From an uncultured Woeseiaceae bacterium (GTDB taxonomy: Bacteria > Pseudomonadota > Gammaproteobacteria > Steroidobacterales > Woeseiaceae): DNA of 64,000 nucleotides. The stretch lies in NCBI GenBank assembly GCA_905480215.1, contig CAJQPL010000034.1:1-64000 (forward strand). The letters are read 5' to 3'. The translations under genes were made by a program, and so were the position numbers. Shown piece after piece: positions 20,823 to 30,032 of this stretch. Below the pieces are notes generated by a model. It worked only from the letters and a program-made list of their open reading frames with translations. It did not search any database and was not told the DNA's origin. Every line of letters begins with the position of its first letter. Within the stretch, counting starts at the first letter, position 1.

Positions 20823-22325
20823 GTGAGCCTCGCAATACTCAATTGCCGAGCACAGTACGGCACGTCTGCGCCGCCGGTAACCATCGAAGTTTTTTTGTCC
20901 GGCGGGCTGCCGGCATTCACAATCGTAGGCATGGCTGAAACAGCGGTTCGGGAAAGCAAAGACCGAGTTCGCGGCGCGCTATTGAGTTCCGGATTCGAGT
21001 TTCCACAACAACGCATTACTGTCAGTTTGGCTCCGGCTGAAATGAAAAAATCGGGCGGCCGTTACGATCTGGCTATTGCGCTGGGCATACTCGCAGCGAA
21101 AAAGCAGTTTCCAAAAGAAGCGCTTGATGGTGTCGAGGTTTACGGCGAACTATCGCTAAACGGAGAGCTGCGATCCGTGCCGGCAATTCTGCCAGCAGCA
21201 CTAAGCGCTGCAACTGCCGGGCGCAAGATTATCGTGCCAAGGGATAACGAAGCTGAGGCGTCACTCGCCTGTGCAAATGTCTATCCCGCGAACTCGCTGA
21301 CCGAAGTTGCATCACATTTAGCCGGTCGTGAAGCGATCGAACCGGTCGACAATCTGCAGCTCATTAGCGTGGACTCGACGTCGAATGACATCAAAGACGT
21401 TCGCGGCCAGCAGCACGCAAAACGCGCCCTGGAAATTGCCGCTGCCGGCGGACACAACCTGCTGTTGATAGGCCCACCCGGCACTGGCAAGAGCATGCTG
21501 GCGCGCCGCTTGCCAGGCATTTTGCCGTTGATGACGCATCTTGAAGCTTTGCAAACCGCTTCCATCGACTCCGTTCTCGGCATGTCGGTGGCAATTGATG
21601 CCTGGCGGCAACGACCGTTTCGAAGTCCGCACCACACTGCGTCGGCTGCCGCGTTAGTCGGTGGTGGCCGTGGCCCACGGCCCGGCGAGATTTCGCGCGC
21701 ACACAATGGTGTGTTATTTCTTGATGAACTCCCCGAGTTTAATCGCAGGGCCCTGGAAGTCCTGCGTGAACCACTGGAGACGGGTAGCATCAGTATTGCG
21801 CGAGCGGAAGGACAAGCGGAGTATCCCGCAAAATTCCAGCTGATCGCTGCGATGAACCCGTGTCCCTGTGGGTATCTTGGCGATAAGTTTGCGGACTGCC
21901 GCTGCAGTGCCGATAGAGTCGCGGCCTATCGGCGCAAGATCTCCGGACCGCTGCTGGACAGAATAGATCTGCATGTAGAGGTATTGCGGCCGTCGACCAG
22001 AGAGTTAAGGGCGAGCAATTGCGACGCCGAATCAAGTGCTAGCGTTCGCGACCGAGTCGCAGCGGCGTGGCAGTTACAGATGCAGCGCAGTGGTATTTCC
22101 AATGCGCGAGTTGACGGTGTTGAACTGGATGAAATATGCGACGCAGACGATGCTTGCTGGTCGTTGCTGGAAAATGCCGCCGAGCGATTTAATCTGTCCG
22201 CGCGCTCGCATCAGCGAGTTCTTCGCGTAGCGCGGACAATTGCTGATCTCGGCAATCAGAAAAAAATAGCACCGCCCCATGTTGCTGAGGCGTTGTTGCT
22301 GCGCTGCCTGGACCGGCAGCCCTGA
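20823..22325 (+). CDS. comM: ComM / YifB-family Mg chelatase-like AAA ATPase
   Basis: FLSGGLPAFTIVGMAETAVRESKDRVRGAL, GPPGTGKSMLARRLPGILP; GTG start at 20823. Confidence 0.93.
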   Translation: MSLAILNCRAQYGTSAPPVTIEVFLSGGLPAFTIVGMAETAVRESKDRVRGALLSSGFEFPQQRITVSLAPAEMKKSGGRYDLAIALGILAAKKQFPKEALDGVEVYGELSLNGELRSVPAILPAALSAATAGRKIIVPRDNEAEASLACANVYPANSLTEVASHLAGREAIEPVDNLQLISVDSTSNDIKDVRGQQHAKRALEIAAAGGHNLLLIGPPGTGKSMLARRLPGILPLMTHLEALQTASIDSVLGMSVAIDAWRQRPFRSPHHTASAAALVGGGRGPRPGEISRAHNGVLFLDELPEFNRRALEVLREPLETGSISIARAEGQAEYPAKFQLIAAMNPCPCGYLGDKFADCRCSADRVAAYRRKISGPLLDRIDLHVEVLRPSTRELRASNCDAESSASVRDRVAAAWQLQMQRSGISNARVDGVELDEICDADDACWSLLENAAERFNLSARSHQRVLRVARTIADLGNQKKIAPPHVAEALLLRCLDRQP

Positions 22326-22345
22326 TCTGACGGCGCGGTCGAAAC

Positions 22346-22858
22346 CTACTGCAATTTGCTAAGCATAAACTCGACTGCGTCCGTTACCTCAGCATCTGAC
22401 AGGTCAACTCGACCGCCCTTCGGAGGCATGAAGCCGGTGGAGCCTGAGAAGCCTTGCAGAGCGTGTTGTTTGAGCATGTCTTCACCCTGAGCCAAACGTT
22501 CAACCCATTGCGCTGGATCACCCAGTACAGGTGCGCCACCGATGCCGGCACCGTGACAGGCACTGCAAGCCGCGTTGTATACCTGCGGGCCGGTCATTAC
22601 GGTCGCGACAGGTTCCGGTGCGTCCGGGGTATCAACGGTAGGTCCGGATGACGCATGTTCTTCGCCGGGCAAGTACACCTCGCCCACTGGTTTAATGCGT
22701 TCGGCAACAGCCGCCTGATACTCGCTAGCATCGCGTGTATAGATGCCCTGCGTCAGGTCGGACATTTTCATTGCCAACACGACGAATGCCAAAGCGACGG
22801 CGCCTATTACGCCGATTACGAGGGTATACATATCAAAGAATTTTTGATCCCGGCTCAT
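22346..22858 (-). CDS. c5-type monoheme cytochrome c
   Basis: N-terminal TM anchor; CSACHGAGIGGAPVLGDPAQW and GFMPPKGG. Confidence 0.88.
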   Translation of the reverse strand: MSRDQKFFDMYTLVIGVIGAVALAFVVLAMKMSDLTQGIYTRDASEYQAAVAERIKPVGEVYLPGEEHASSGPTVDTPDAPEPVATVMTGPQVYNAACSACHGAGIGGAPVLGDPAQWVERLAQGEDMLKQHALQGFSGSTGFMPPKGGRVDLSDAEVTDAVEFMLSKLQ

Positions 22859-22934
22859 TTACTGCTCCGCAGGGTTAGGAATATGGTTTGGCGGGCGATT
22901 ATATATCATCAGCCCGTCAGGAACAGTGTCCCGC

Positions 22935-23198
22935 CTACTTGAGTAGCTCGTGATCTTTGGGCAACTGATGAGTCGCCCACATAGCCAGACGATGCTTGAT
23001 GCTGGGCATCGAGATCTGCTCATTGGGAATGGGGCTGATCTTTTTGTCATGAACGAGCAGGCGATAGGCGTACTTGATCTTCAGATCGTGTGAGTCCGTA
23101 GAATCAAACTCGACCACGCCGCGCTTGACTGCTTCGTCCAGAACCAGTTCCAGTCCAATCTTGAGCAATGCTTTTTCGTTCTTGAGTTTTTTTGCCAT
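22935..23198 (-). CDS. Small conserved protein, DUF5062-like
   Basis: 87 aa, LKNEKALLKIGLELVLDEAVKRGV...YRLLVHDKKISPIP...LAMWATHQLPKDH. Confidence 0.5.
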   Translation of the reverse strand: MAKKLKNEKALLKIGLELVLDEAVKRGVVEFDSTDSHDLKIKYAYRLLVHDKKISPIPNEQISMPSIKHRLAMWATHQLPKDHELLK

Positions 23199-23213
23199 AT
23201 TGGCAACAGTCTA

Positions 23214-24569
23214 CTACGCGGGCTGCGGTTCCGCGACGCCGACCGGGGCCATTATCTTGCCCATCAGTCGGAAACCGTGCCATAGGATAATCCACAATCC
23301 GGCCATTAAAGTGACGCCACTTATGGTGAAGGTGACAAGAAACGGTCGAATACCCAGCATCATCTCTTGAAACGACGAGCCGTCATATGTTCCCTTGCCG
23401 ATACCGGCAAGTAGCAGGGCTACGAAGAAAATCGCGAGAGAAACATTGCTAAGCCAAAAGCCGGTGCGCAACTGCTTCGAGCATTTCGCATGAATTTCGT
23501 TGGGTAGTTCCTCGCGTATCACATAAAATACAGACGCGAGAAGAATCATCATGTTAATTCCGATGGTGCTGCCCATAGCGTGAGCTACGGTGATGTGCGT
23601 ACCGTGCGTAAATAGGTTCAACGCCGGGATCGAAATAATAAGAGCTAAAGCAAGGTTAACAAATATCCAGATATCGGCAGCTATCAGGAAGCGATAGGCA
23701 TTGCAGTGGCGGTTTTTTTGCCAGTCTGTAAGTGACGAACGCCAGTCCCAGATAATTTTTCCGAAAATATACAACTCGGTCATGCTAACCAGATAGGCGA
23801 AAGTGCGTATCCAGGGATCAGACGGAACAAGATAAGTGTGGTGTGCCCAGCCGAACATAAGATTGAACAGGCCGAGGAAGTAAAGGCCGAACGCCATTTT
23901 GGAGCGCGCATACTTATCGCAACCACTAATCTTCGTTGCCAGATATAAGCCGGTCCCGTAGACCAGCATGTTCCAGGAGCCGGTCAATGCGCCATACGAT
24001 TTCCACTGCACCATAATTTCGCGGACCATGGTTTCGCGAAAGTACGGGATCAAATAGAGATGCGATTCCGCGTAGGTGATGAAAAAGAACACAATGCCTG
24101 TGCCCCACATCCAGTAGTACACGGGCCATGGTTCTTTATCCTGTCGTGCGGTATTGAAGTAGTTGATACCGAACAAAAGCCAGGTAAGGAAGATCGGCAG
24201 GCTTAAGATAGGTGGAAACTCGAAGTACTCGCGACCGCCAAAGCGGCCCGACAAATAGCAGACGATGATTGCCAGGCCCGTTAGCAGGAATACCCAATAG
24301 TGGAGGTCGACTGACTTACTGGAAAAAAGCGGCAGATTGCATTGTCGTGGCAGGTAAAAGTAGATGCCGCCGATAGAGATAAGAAAAATTGACGAGACGA
24401 CCAGCGATACGTGCAGCGGCCGGGTTTTCGTGAACAAAAGTTCTTGCAGGAATTCCGGAAACAGAAACTGAAATCCGCCGATCACGCCAAACAGCATACC
24501 GCCGGCTAATGCCAGCATGCCGAGGCGCATGAATCGCAGACCACCAAAATGTGCGTTCGCGCTGCTCAT
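23214..24569 (-). CDS. NorB-like heme-copper oxidase superfamily subunit (divergent active site)
   Basis: 12-TM-like protein; RPLHVSL, GWAHHTYLVP, THGTHITVAHAMGSTIG correspond to NorB motifs. Confidence 0.75.
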   Translation of the reverse strand: MSSANAHFGGLRFMRLGMLALAGGMLFGVIGGFQFLFPEFLQELLFTKTRPLHVSLVVSSIFLISIGGIYFYLPRQCNLPLFSSKSVDLHYWVFLLTGLAIIVCYLSGRFGGREYFEFPPILSLPIFLTWLLFGINYFNTARQDKEPWPVYYWMWGTGIVFFFITYAESHLYLIPYFRETMVREIMVQWKSYGALTGSWNMLVYGTGLYLATKISGCDKYARSKMAFGLYFLGLFNLMFGWAHHTYLVPSDPWIRTFAYLVSMTELYIFGKIIWDWRSSLTDWQKNRHCNAYRFLIAADIWIFVNLALALIISIPALNLFTHGTHITVAHAMGSTIGINMMILLASVFYVIREELPNEIHAKCSKQLRTGFWLSNVSLAIFFVALLLAGIGKGTYDGSSFQEMMLGIRPFLVTFTISGVTLMAGLWIILWHGFRLMGKIMAPVGVAEPQPA

Positions 24570-25057
24570 CGTGGGTCATCCACTTGCGAGACATTGCCAT
24601 TCCATTCAATTTTGTACTCTTCTGGTGGATAGGTTCCGGTTTGATCCACAAAGGCTAAATACGCCACCAATGCTGAAACTTCATCCGTGTCGAGATTGAA
24701 GTTAGGCATGCTCACCGTACCGGCAGCAATAAAAGCGCCTGAATAAGCCTCACCACGTTTGGAGATGACATTGGTGAGGTCCGGCCCCATGTAGCCACCG
24801 AGGCCGTAAAACTGATGACATGCAATGCAGTTTTTGTCTTGAAAAAGCTCTTGGCCGTGTCGAGCTTCTGCCGACATTGGGCTCGCGCTGGTTGCTGCGG
24901 TGCCGGTCGTATAGACGGTCGCAGAATAGATTACGAACGCAATACACAGCGTCGTCATGATGGCTCGTTTGTTGATCAGGCTATCCCCAAAAGCATGCTG
25001 GGCACCTTTGTGCCGGAGCGGCCAGTCTAAACCAGCGATGTTAGAATTGGGTCTCAA
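24566..25057 (-). CDS. NorC-like membrane-anchored cytochrome c
   Basis: CIACHQFYGLGGYMGPDLTNV and VSMPNFNLDTDEVSALVAYLAFVDQTG; overlaps the NorB-like gene; start uncertain. Confidence 0.8.
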   Translation of the reverse strand: MRPNSNIAGLDWPLRHKGAQHAFGDSLINKRAIMTTLCIAFVIYSATVYTTGTAATSASPMSAEARHGQELFQDKNCIACHQFYGLGGYMGPDLTNVISKRGEAYSGAFIAAGTVSMPNFNLDTDEVSALVAYLAFVDQTGTYPPEEYKIEWNGNVSQVDDPR

Positions 25058-25087
25058 ATGTTCGCCTTTATCATTAAATAAAAGAAC

Positions 25088-25121
25088 TTTGTTTTATAAA
25101 ACGATATAATTATCGAACAAA
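25088..25121. promoter_or_regulatory. Nested inverted repeats between norC-like and lrp-like genes, candidate operator
   Basis: TTTGTT...AACAAA enclosing the palindrome CGATATAATTATCG (25102-25115). Confidence 0.4.
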
Positions 25122-25132
25122 AGGAGTGCAAT

Positions 25133-25591
25133 ATGGATAGAAAAGATAAATTGATACTGGCGGCACTGCAAGATGATGCTACCCAAACTGTCAGCGAGTT
25201 GGCGGATCGGGTTGGGTTGTCGAAATCGGCTTGCTGGCGGCGTATCCAGATACTCGAAGAAAAGGGTATCATCGGCGCGCGCGTCACCCTGCTACAGCAA
25301 GAGAAGCTCGGGCTCGACTTGACTGTGTACTCGGCGATTCGAACCCACGAGCACACGGCCGACTGGTTCGATGGCTTCTACAAGATGGTGTCGTCAATGC
25401 CGAACGTAATGGAAGTGCATCGACTCAGTGGTGACATTGACTATTTGATGCGATCAGTCGTTCCCGACATGCGCAGCTATGATGAAATGTATAAAGAGAT
25501 GATCTCCAATATTGATCTCTACGATGTCAGTTCGAGTTTCAGTATGGAGAAGATTAAATACACTACGGCACTGCCGTTGGATCACCTGTAA
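25133..25591 (+). CDS. Lrp/AsnC family transcriptional regulator
   Basis: DRKDKLILAALQDDATQTVSELADRVGLSKSACWRRIQILEEKGII. Confidence 0.93.
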   Translation: MDRKDKLILAALQDDATQTVSELADRVGLSKSACWRRIQILEEKGIIGARVTLLQQEKLGLDLTVYSAIRTHEHTADWFDGFYKMVSSMPNVMEVHRLSGDIDYLMRSVVPDMRSYDEMYKEMISNIDLYDVSSSFSMEKIKYTTALPLDHL

Positions 25592-25603
25592 GACAGAGAG
25601 CTA

Positions 25604-27685
25604 ATGACCTTAATTGAAAAGATATTTTTGGCGAGCTTCGCCGCGCTTGCCGCTTCGCAGCCAGTATCAGCGGATGCCATTTCTGGGTCAGATCAGTTCG
25701 ATGAAGTTGTCGTAACGAGCCAGCGCAAAGAAGAACTGCAGCAAACGCATGCGGGAAATATTGCTGTGCTTGGTTCAAGCGCTATTGCGAATGTCGCCCA
25801 TACTCATATTCATGAGTTGATGAGTCGTGTTCCTGGTGTGTGGGTGAGCCGTGGCAGCGGCCAGGAACACCTAACCGCTATTCGCTCGCCCGTCTTGACG
25901 GGCAACGGCTCTTGCGGCGCCTATCTGATGCTCGAGGACGGCATACCTGTTCGGCCCGCGGGTTTTTGTAACGTTAATCAAATGTTCGAGCTGCTGACCG
26001 AGCAAGCGGCTCGCATTGAAGTTATTCGTGGGCCCGCCAATGCGCTATATGGTTCCAATGCGCTGCATGGCGTCGTCAACGTCATCATGCCGCGCCCGGA
26101 CGAATCGTTTTCTCCAGTGCTGGCACTGGAAGCAGGCGCGAACGAGTTCTATAGAGTCCGGGCCGATCTACCATTCGACGATGACGCCAACTATCTCGCG
26201 TCGTTAGTTTTTGCCGACGATGGCGGATTTCGTGACGACTCCGGTTATCGACAGGCAAAAGCGCATCTAAAAGGAGCGTGGACAGCATTTGGTGGTGACC
26301 TGGTTGTTGGTTTCTCTGCAACCGATCTCGATCAGGAAACCGCAGGCTTCATTCTTGGCGAGGACGCTTACAAAGACGAGAACATACGGACAACTAATGC
26401 GAATCCAGAGGCGTTTCGAAATGCGTCGAGTCAGCGCCTGTATGGATTATGGTCCCGTGAGTTCGATGGTAAGAGAATCGATATTCGACCATACCTGCGG
26501 CACTCCGAGATGCAATTCCTGCAACACTTTTTGCCCGGTCAGCCGTTGGAAGAAAACGGACAAAAAAGTATCGGATTTCTTTCGTCACTAAGCTTCGAAG
26601 CGGCTTCATCAGACGTCATTGTAGGCATCGATGTTGAATTCAGTGATTCGTATCTCTTAGAAAACCAGGATGGCCCAACACAGGGCTCGCCTTTTCTCAT
26701 GGAAACACGACCGCAAGGGATGCACTACGACTACGATGTTGACTCGTTCGTAGTTTCGCCCTTCGTGCAAAGTTCATGGCAAATCAATGACAAGTTGCGT
26801 TTGCATGCGGGTGTACGCTTTGAGTACTTGCAGCACGATTACACCAACAACATGATAAGCGGAAATACCCGCGATGACGGAACCGTGTGCGGGTTCGGTG
26901 GTTGTCTCTACACACGTCCCGAGAGTCGTAGCGACGATTTCTCCAATACAGCGCCGAAATTTGCGGCCGACTATGCGCTGAATGAAACTACGACCCTGTA
27001 TGCAAATCTGGCACGTGGTTTTCGAGCACCTCAGGCAACCGAGTTGTACCGCTTGCAAAATGGTCAGCTGGTATCAGATCTGAACTCGGAGCAGGTAGAC
27101 AGCCTGGAGCTGGGCGTTCGGAAATCCTATGAACGTGTGAGTATCGATGCAGCGATTTACTCAATGAAAAAGAAAAACTCCGTTCTGCGAGACAGTGAGG
27201 GCTTCAATGTCAGCAACGGTAAAAGTCGACACAGTGGAATAGAGTTAGATGTCGATTGGCAGTGGCACGATAATTGGCAGCTGGCTGCCAACCTTAGCTA
27301 CGGCGATCATAAATACGATTTCGACCTGGTCGCCGCACGCGGTGAGACCTTCGTTTCGGGTCGTGAAGTTGATACTGCGCCGCGCTGGTTGGGGAGCGCG
27401 GAGCTGACGTACGATGCCGGCAAGAGATTCTATGCAAGTCTGCAGTGGACGATGATTGGCGAATATTTTCTCAATGCTGAGAATACGGCGAGCTATCCTG
27501 GCCACGAATTGCTCAATTTACGCTTTGCATACGACTTGTCAGAGGCACTTGCTTTGCGCGTGCGCCTCAATAATATTGCCGACGATTTTGTGGCGGACCG
27601 AGCTGATTTTGCCTTTGGCAACTACCGTTACTTCCCGGGGCGCGGTCGTGAAATTTTTGCAGAGATTCGCTACACACCAAGGTAA
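25604..27685 (+). CDS. TonB-dependent outer-membrane receptor
   Basis: DEVVVTSQRKEE, plug domain RIEVIRGPANALYGSNALHGVVNVIM, C-terminal barrel. Confidence 0.93.
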   Translation: MTLIEKIFLASFAALAASQPVSADAISGSDQFDEVVVTSQRKEELQQTHAGNIAVLGSSAIANVAHTHIHELMSRVPGVWVSRGSGQEHLTAIRSPVLTGNGSCGAYLMLEDGIPVRPAGFCNVNQMFELLTEQAARIEVIRGPANALYGSNALHGVVNVIMPRPDESFSPVLALEAGANEFYRVRADLPFDDDANYLASLVFADDGGFRDDSGYRQAKAHLKGAWTAFGGDLVVGFSATDLDQETAGFILGEDAYKDENIRTTNANPEAFRNASSQRLYGLWSREFDGKRIDIRPYLRHSEMQFLQHFLPGQPLEENGQKSIGFLSSLSFEAASSDVIVGIDVEFSDSYLLENQDGPTQGSPFLMETRPQGMHYDYDVDSFVVSPFVQSSWQINDKLRLHAGVRFEYLQHDYTNNMISGNTRDDGTVCGFGGCLYTRPESRSDDFSNTAPKFAADYALNETTTLYANLARGFRAPQATELYRLQNGQLVSDLNSEQVDSLELGVRKSYERVSIDAAIYSMKKKNSVLRDSEGFNVSNGKSRHSGIELDVDWQWHDNWQLAANLSYGDHKYDFDLVAARGETFVSGREVDTAPRWLGSAELTYDAGKRFYASLQWTMIGEYFLNAENTASYPGHELLNLRFAYDLSEALALRVRLNNIADDFVADRADFAFGNYRYFPGRGREIFAEIRYTPR

Positions 27686-27737
27686 ACGCTGCAAAAAGCC
27701 TATATAGTGAAGCACAGCAAATCAGAGGGGATTTGCA

Positions 27738-28787
27738 ATGACCGAAGACTCGCTTCATCAAAATTCATCTTATGGGCCGATTGCCGTCGCGATCTATCAG
27801 ACGCTCGAGTCCTACAACGTAGACGCCTCGAAAGTCATGCGTGATGCGGGCGTTGATCTCGCTCATCTGAAAGATCCAACCGCCCGACTGAATCCGGTAG
27901 TGCATCGTAAGATTGTCGCCGATGCCGTTAAACTAACCGAAGATCCAGCATTTGGACTGCGCTTTTCCGATTTCGTCCATCCCACGACATTCCACGCGCT
28001 TGGCTTTGCGCTCCTTTCGAGCAGCACCCTGCGTGCTTTCTGTAAGCGATGGGTTCGTTATCACTCCTTTATCACAACGACGGGAGAGGTATCGATCGAC
28101 GAGGGCGGAGAGGCCCCAGCTCTGGTGTTTCCGTCGGTCAATCCAAAATCTGAATCGATGGTGGGACGCGTCCTGATCGACGGGCAAATTGCGACCGTTC
28201 TTAAGCTAATCCGCTTTATGTATCGACCCGACTACAGCCCAGTGCGTGTGGATCTGACAAGCCCGAAGATTTCGGGTACGCACGGTATCTATCGAAACTA
28301 CTTCGGGGCGAACGTAAGCTTTTCGCAGAAAAGAAACTGCATTTATTTCGAGCAAGATGTTCTTGACGCTAAATTGCCTGCTGCGAATGCCGAGTTAGCG
28401 CGACAGAATGATGAAGCAGTATTGAATTTTCTCGCACGACTTGATCGAGCCAATGTCGTTGCTCAAGTGCATGCGAAATTAATCGAGCTACTGCCTTCTG
28501 GCGATTGCAGCAAGGCCAAAGTGGCCAGTGCTCTAAACATGAGCGTGCGTACCCTCCATAATCGCCTCTCGGATTCGAATACGACCTACCAGCAGCTCCT
28601 TGACAGGACTCGCCGCGAACTAGCGGAACAGTACATGCGCCAGCCGAATATTTCGGTGAGTGAAGTGGCATACCTGCTCGGTTTCTCCGATTGCAGTAAC
28701 TTTTCCAGAGCTTTTCATCGTTGGACGGGCCATTCGCCCAGTAATTTTCGCGATGCAGCGAATACGGAGCTCTACGCCGTTAAGTGA
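27738..28787 (+). CDS. AraC family transcriptional regulator
   Basis: C-terminal HTH: ISVSEVAYLLGFSDCSNFSRAFHRWTGHSPSNFR; Arabinose_bd-like N-terminus. Confidence 0.93.
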   Translation: MTEDSLHQNSSYGPIAVAIYQTLESYNVDASKVMRDAGVDLAHLKDPTARLNPVVHRKIVADAVKLTEDPAFGLRFSDFVHPTTFHALGFALLSSSTLRAFCKRWVRYHSFITTTGEVSIDEGGEAPALVFPSVNPKSESMVGRVLIDGQIATVLKLIRFMYRPDYSPVRVDLTSPKISGTHGIYRNYFGANVSFSQKRNCIYFEQDVLDAKLPAANAELARQNDEAVLNFLARLDRANVVAQVHAKLIELLPSGDCSKAKVASALNMSVRTLHNRLSDSNTTYQQLLDRTRRELAEQYMRQPNISVSEVAYLLGFSDCSNFSRAFHRWTGHSPSNFRDAANTELYAVK

Positions 28788-28874
28788 AGACCTGTCATTT
28801 GCCATCAAAGCACAGCGCATTGATATCGGCTGACGTTAAACTTTATGCATGACTCTGCCGTAGCCAGGATTTAG

Positions 28875-30032
28875 ATGGGACCTCTCCACGGATTCAAGAT
28901 TATTGAGATAGCGGGCATCGGCCCCGGGCAATTGTGCGGCATGTTGCTGGCTGACATGGGCGCGCAACTGATACGTATTGATCGGCCCGTCGATGCAGAT
29001 CTTGGTATTGCGATGCCAACGAAACTCAATCTTATGAATCGCAGCCGACCGACTTTGGCGGTCGACCTCAAATCGAAGCAAGGCGCAGACCTGGTACTGC
29101 GTCTTTGCGAGGACGCGGACGCCATTTTTGAAGGCTATCGTCCCGGTGTCATGGAAAAGCTTGGACTTGGCCCGTCGGAGTGCATGGCGAAGAATGCCAG
29201 GCTGATTTATGGACGTATGACTGGTTGGGGACAGACAGGTCCGCTGTCCGATTCCGTAGGGCACGATCCGAACTACATCGCAGTGACTGGTGCATTGCAT
29301 AGCATTGGCAATAAAGAACAACCGCCGCCTGTCCCGCTTAATCTTGTTGGCGATTTCGGGGGCGGCGCTTTGTATCTGGCAATGGGCATTCTGGCCGCAT
29401 TGCTGGAGGCTAGCCGATCCGGGGAAGGGCAAGTTGTCGATGCAGCGATCGTCGATGGCGTTGCTTCAATGATGACTATGTTTTTCGGTCTGAAGGCCGG
29501 CGGATTGTGGACCGACAAACGTCAAGCCAATTTACTGGATGGCGCAGCACCGTTCGTGCAGAACTACGAAACCAAAGATGGTGGTTACATCGCACTCTGC
29601 GCGTTGGAGCAACGCTTCTACAAGGCTTTGCTCGAAGCCATGGAGATCACCGATATAGATGTCGCCGATCAGTACAAGCAGGAGCTTTGGCCTCAGCATG
29701 AAGAGAAATTCAGGCAAACAATAAGCCAGAAAACACGGGATGAATGGGCCGACATCTTCGATGGCACAGATTCCTGCGCCGCACCGGTACTGACAATGAG
29801 TGAAGCGCCAGAACATCCACACAGTGAGGCACGAAACTCCTTTGTCACGGTAGACGGTATAAAGCAGCCAGCTCCTGCGCCGCGTTTTTCGCGAACCGCG
29901 TCAGTGATTCAACACGGTCCATCCGAGCCTGGCGAGCGAGATTTGGATGCCTTGTCTGAGTGGGGCTTGAGCGAGTCAGAAATTAGCCGCTTATCTAAAG
30001 ACGGCGTTTTGAAATCGAAGAGTGCCGCCTAG
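28875..30032 (+). CDS. CaiB/BaiF family CoA transferase (AMACR-like)
   Basis: MGPLHGFKIIEIAGIGPGQLCGMLLADMGAQLIRIDRP, GRMTGWGQTGPL. Confidence 0.92.
   Translation: MGPLHGFKIIEIAGIGPGQLCGMLLADMGAQLIRIDRPVDADLGIAMPTKLNLMNRSRPTLAVDLKSKQGADLVLRLCEDADAIFEGYRPGVMEKLGLGPSECMAKNARLIYGRMTGWGQTGPLSDSVGHDPNYIAVTGALHSIGNKEQPPPVPLNLVGDFGGGALYLAMGILAALLEASRSGEGQVVDAAIVDGVASMMTMFFGLKAGGLWTDKRQANLLDGAAPFVQNYETKDGGYIALCALEQRFYKALLEAMEITDIDVADQYKQELWPQHEEKFRQTISQKTRDEWADIFDGTDSCAAPVLTMSEAPEHPHSEARNSFVTVDGIKQPAPAPRFSRTASVIQHGPSEPGERDLDALSEWGLSESEISRLSKDGVLKSKSAA

Noticed and set aside
21281-21790. 169-aa ORF antisense to comM
   Set aside because: Shadow ORF; comM strand has strong AAA motifs
28836-29432. 198-aa ORF antisense to the CaiB-type CoA transferase
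   Set aside because: Opposite-strand shadow; no recognisable domain
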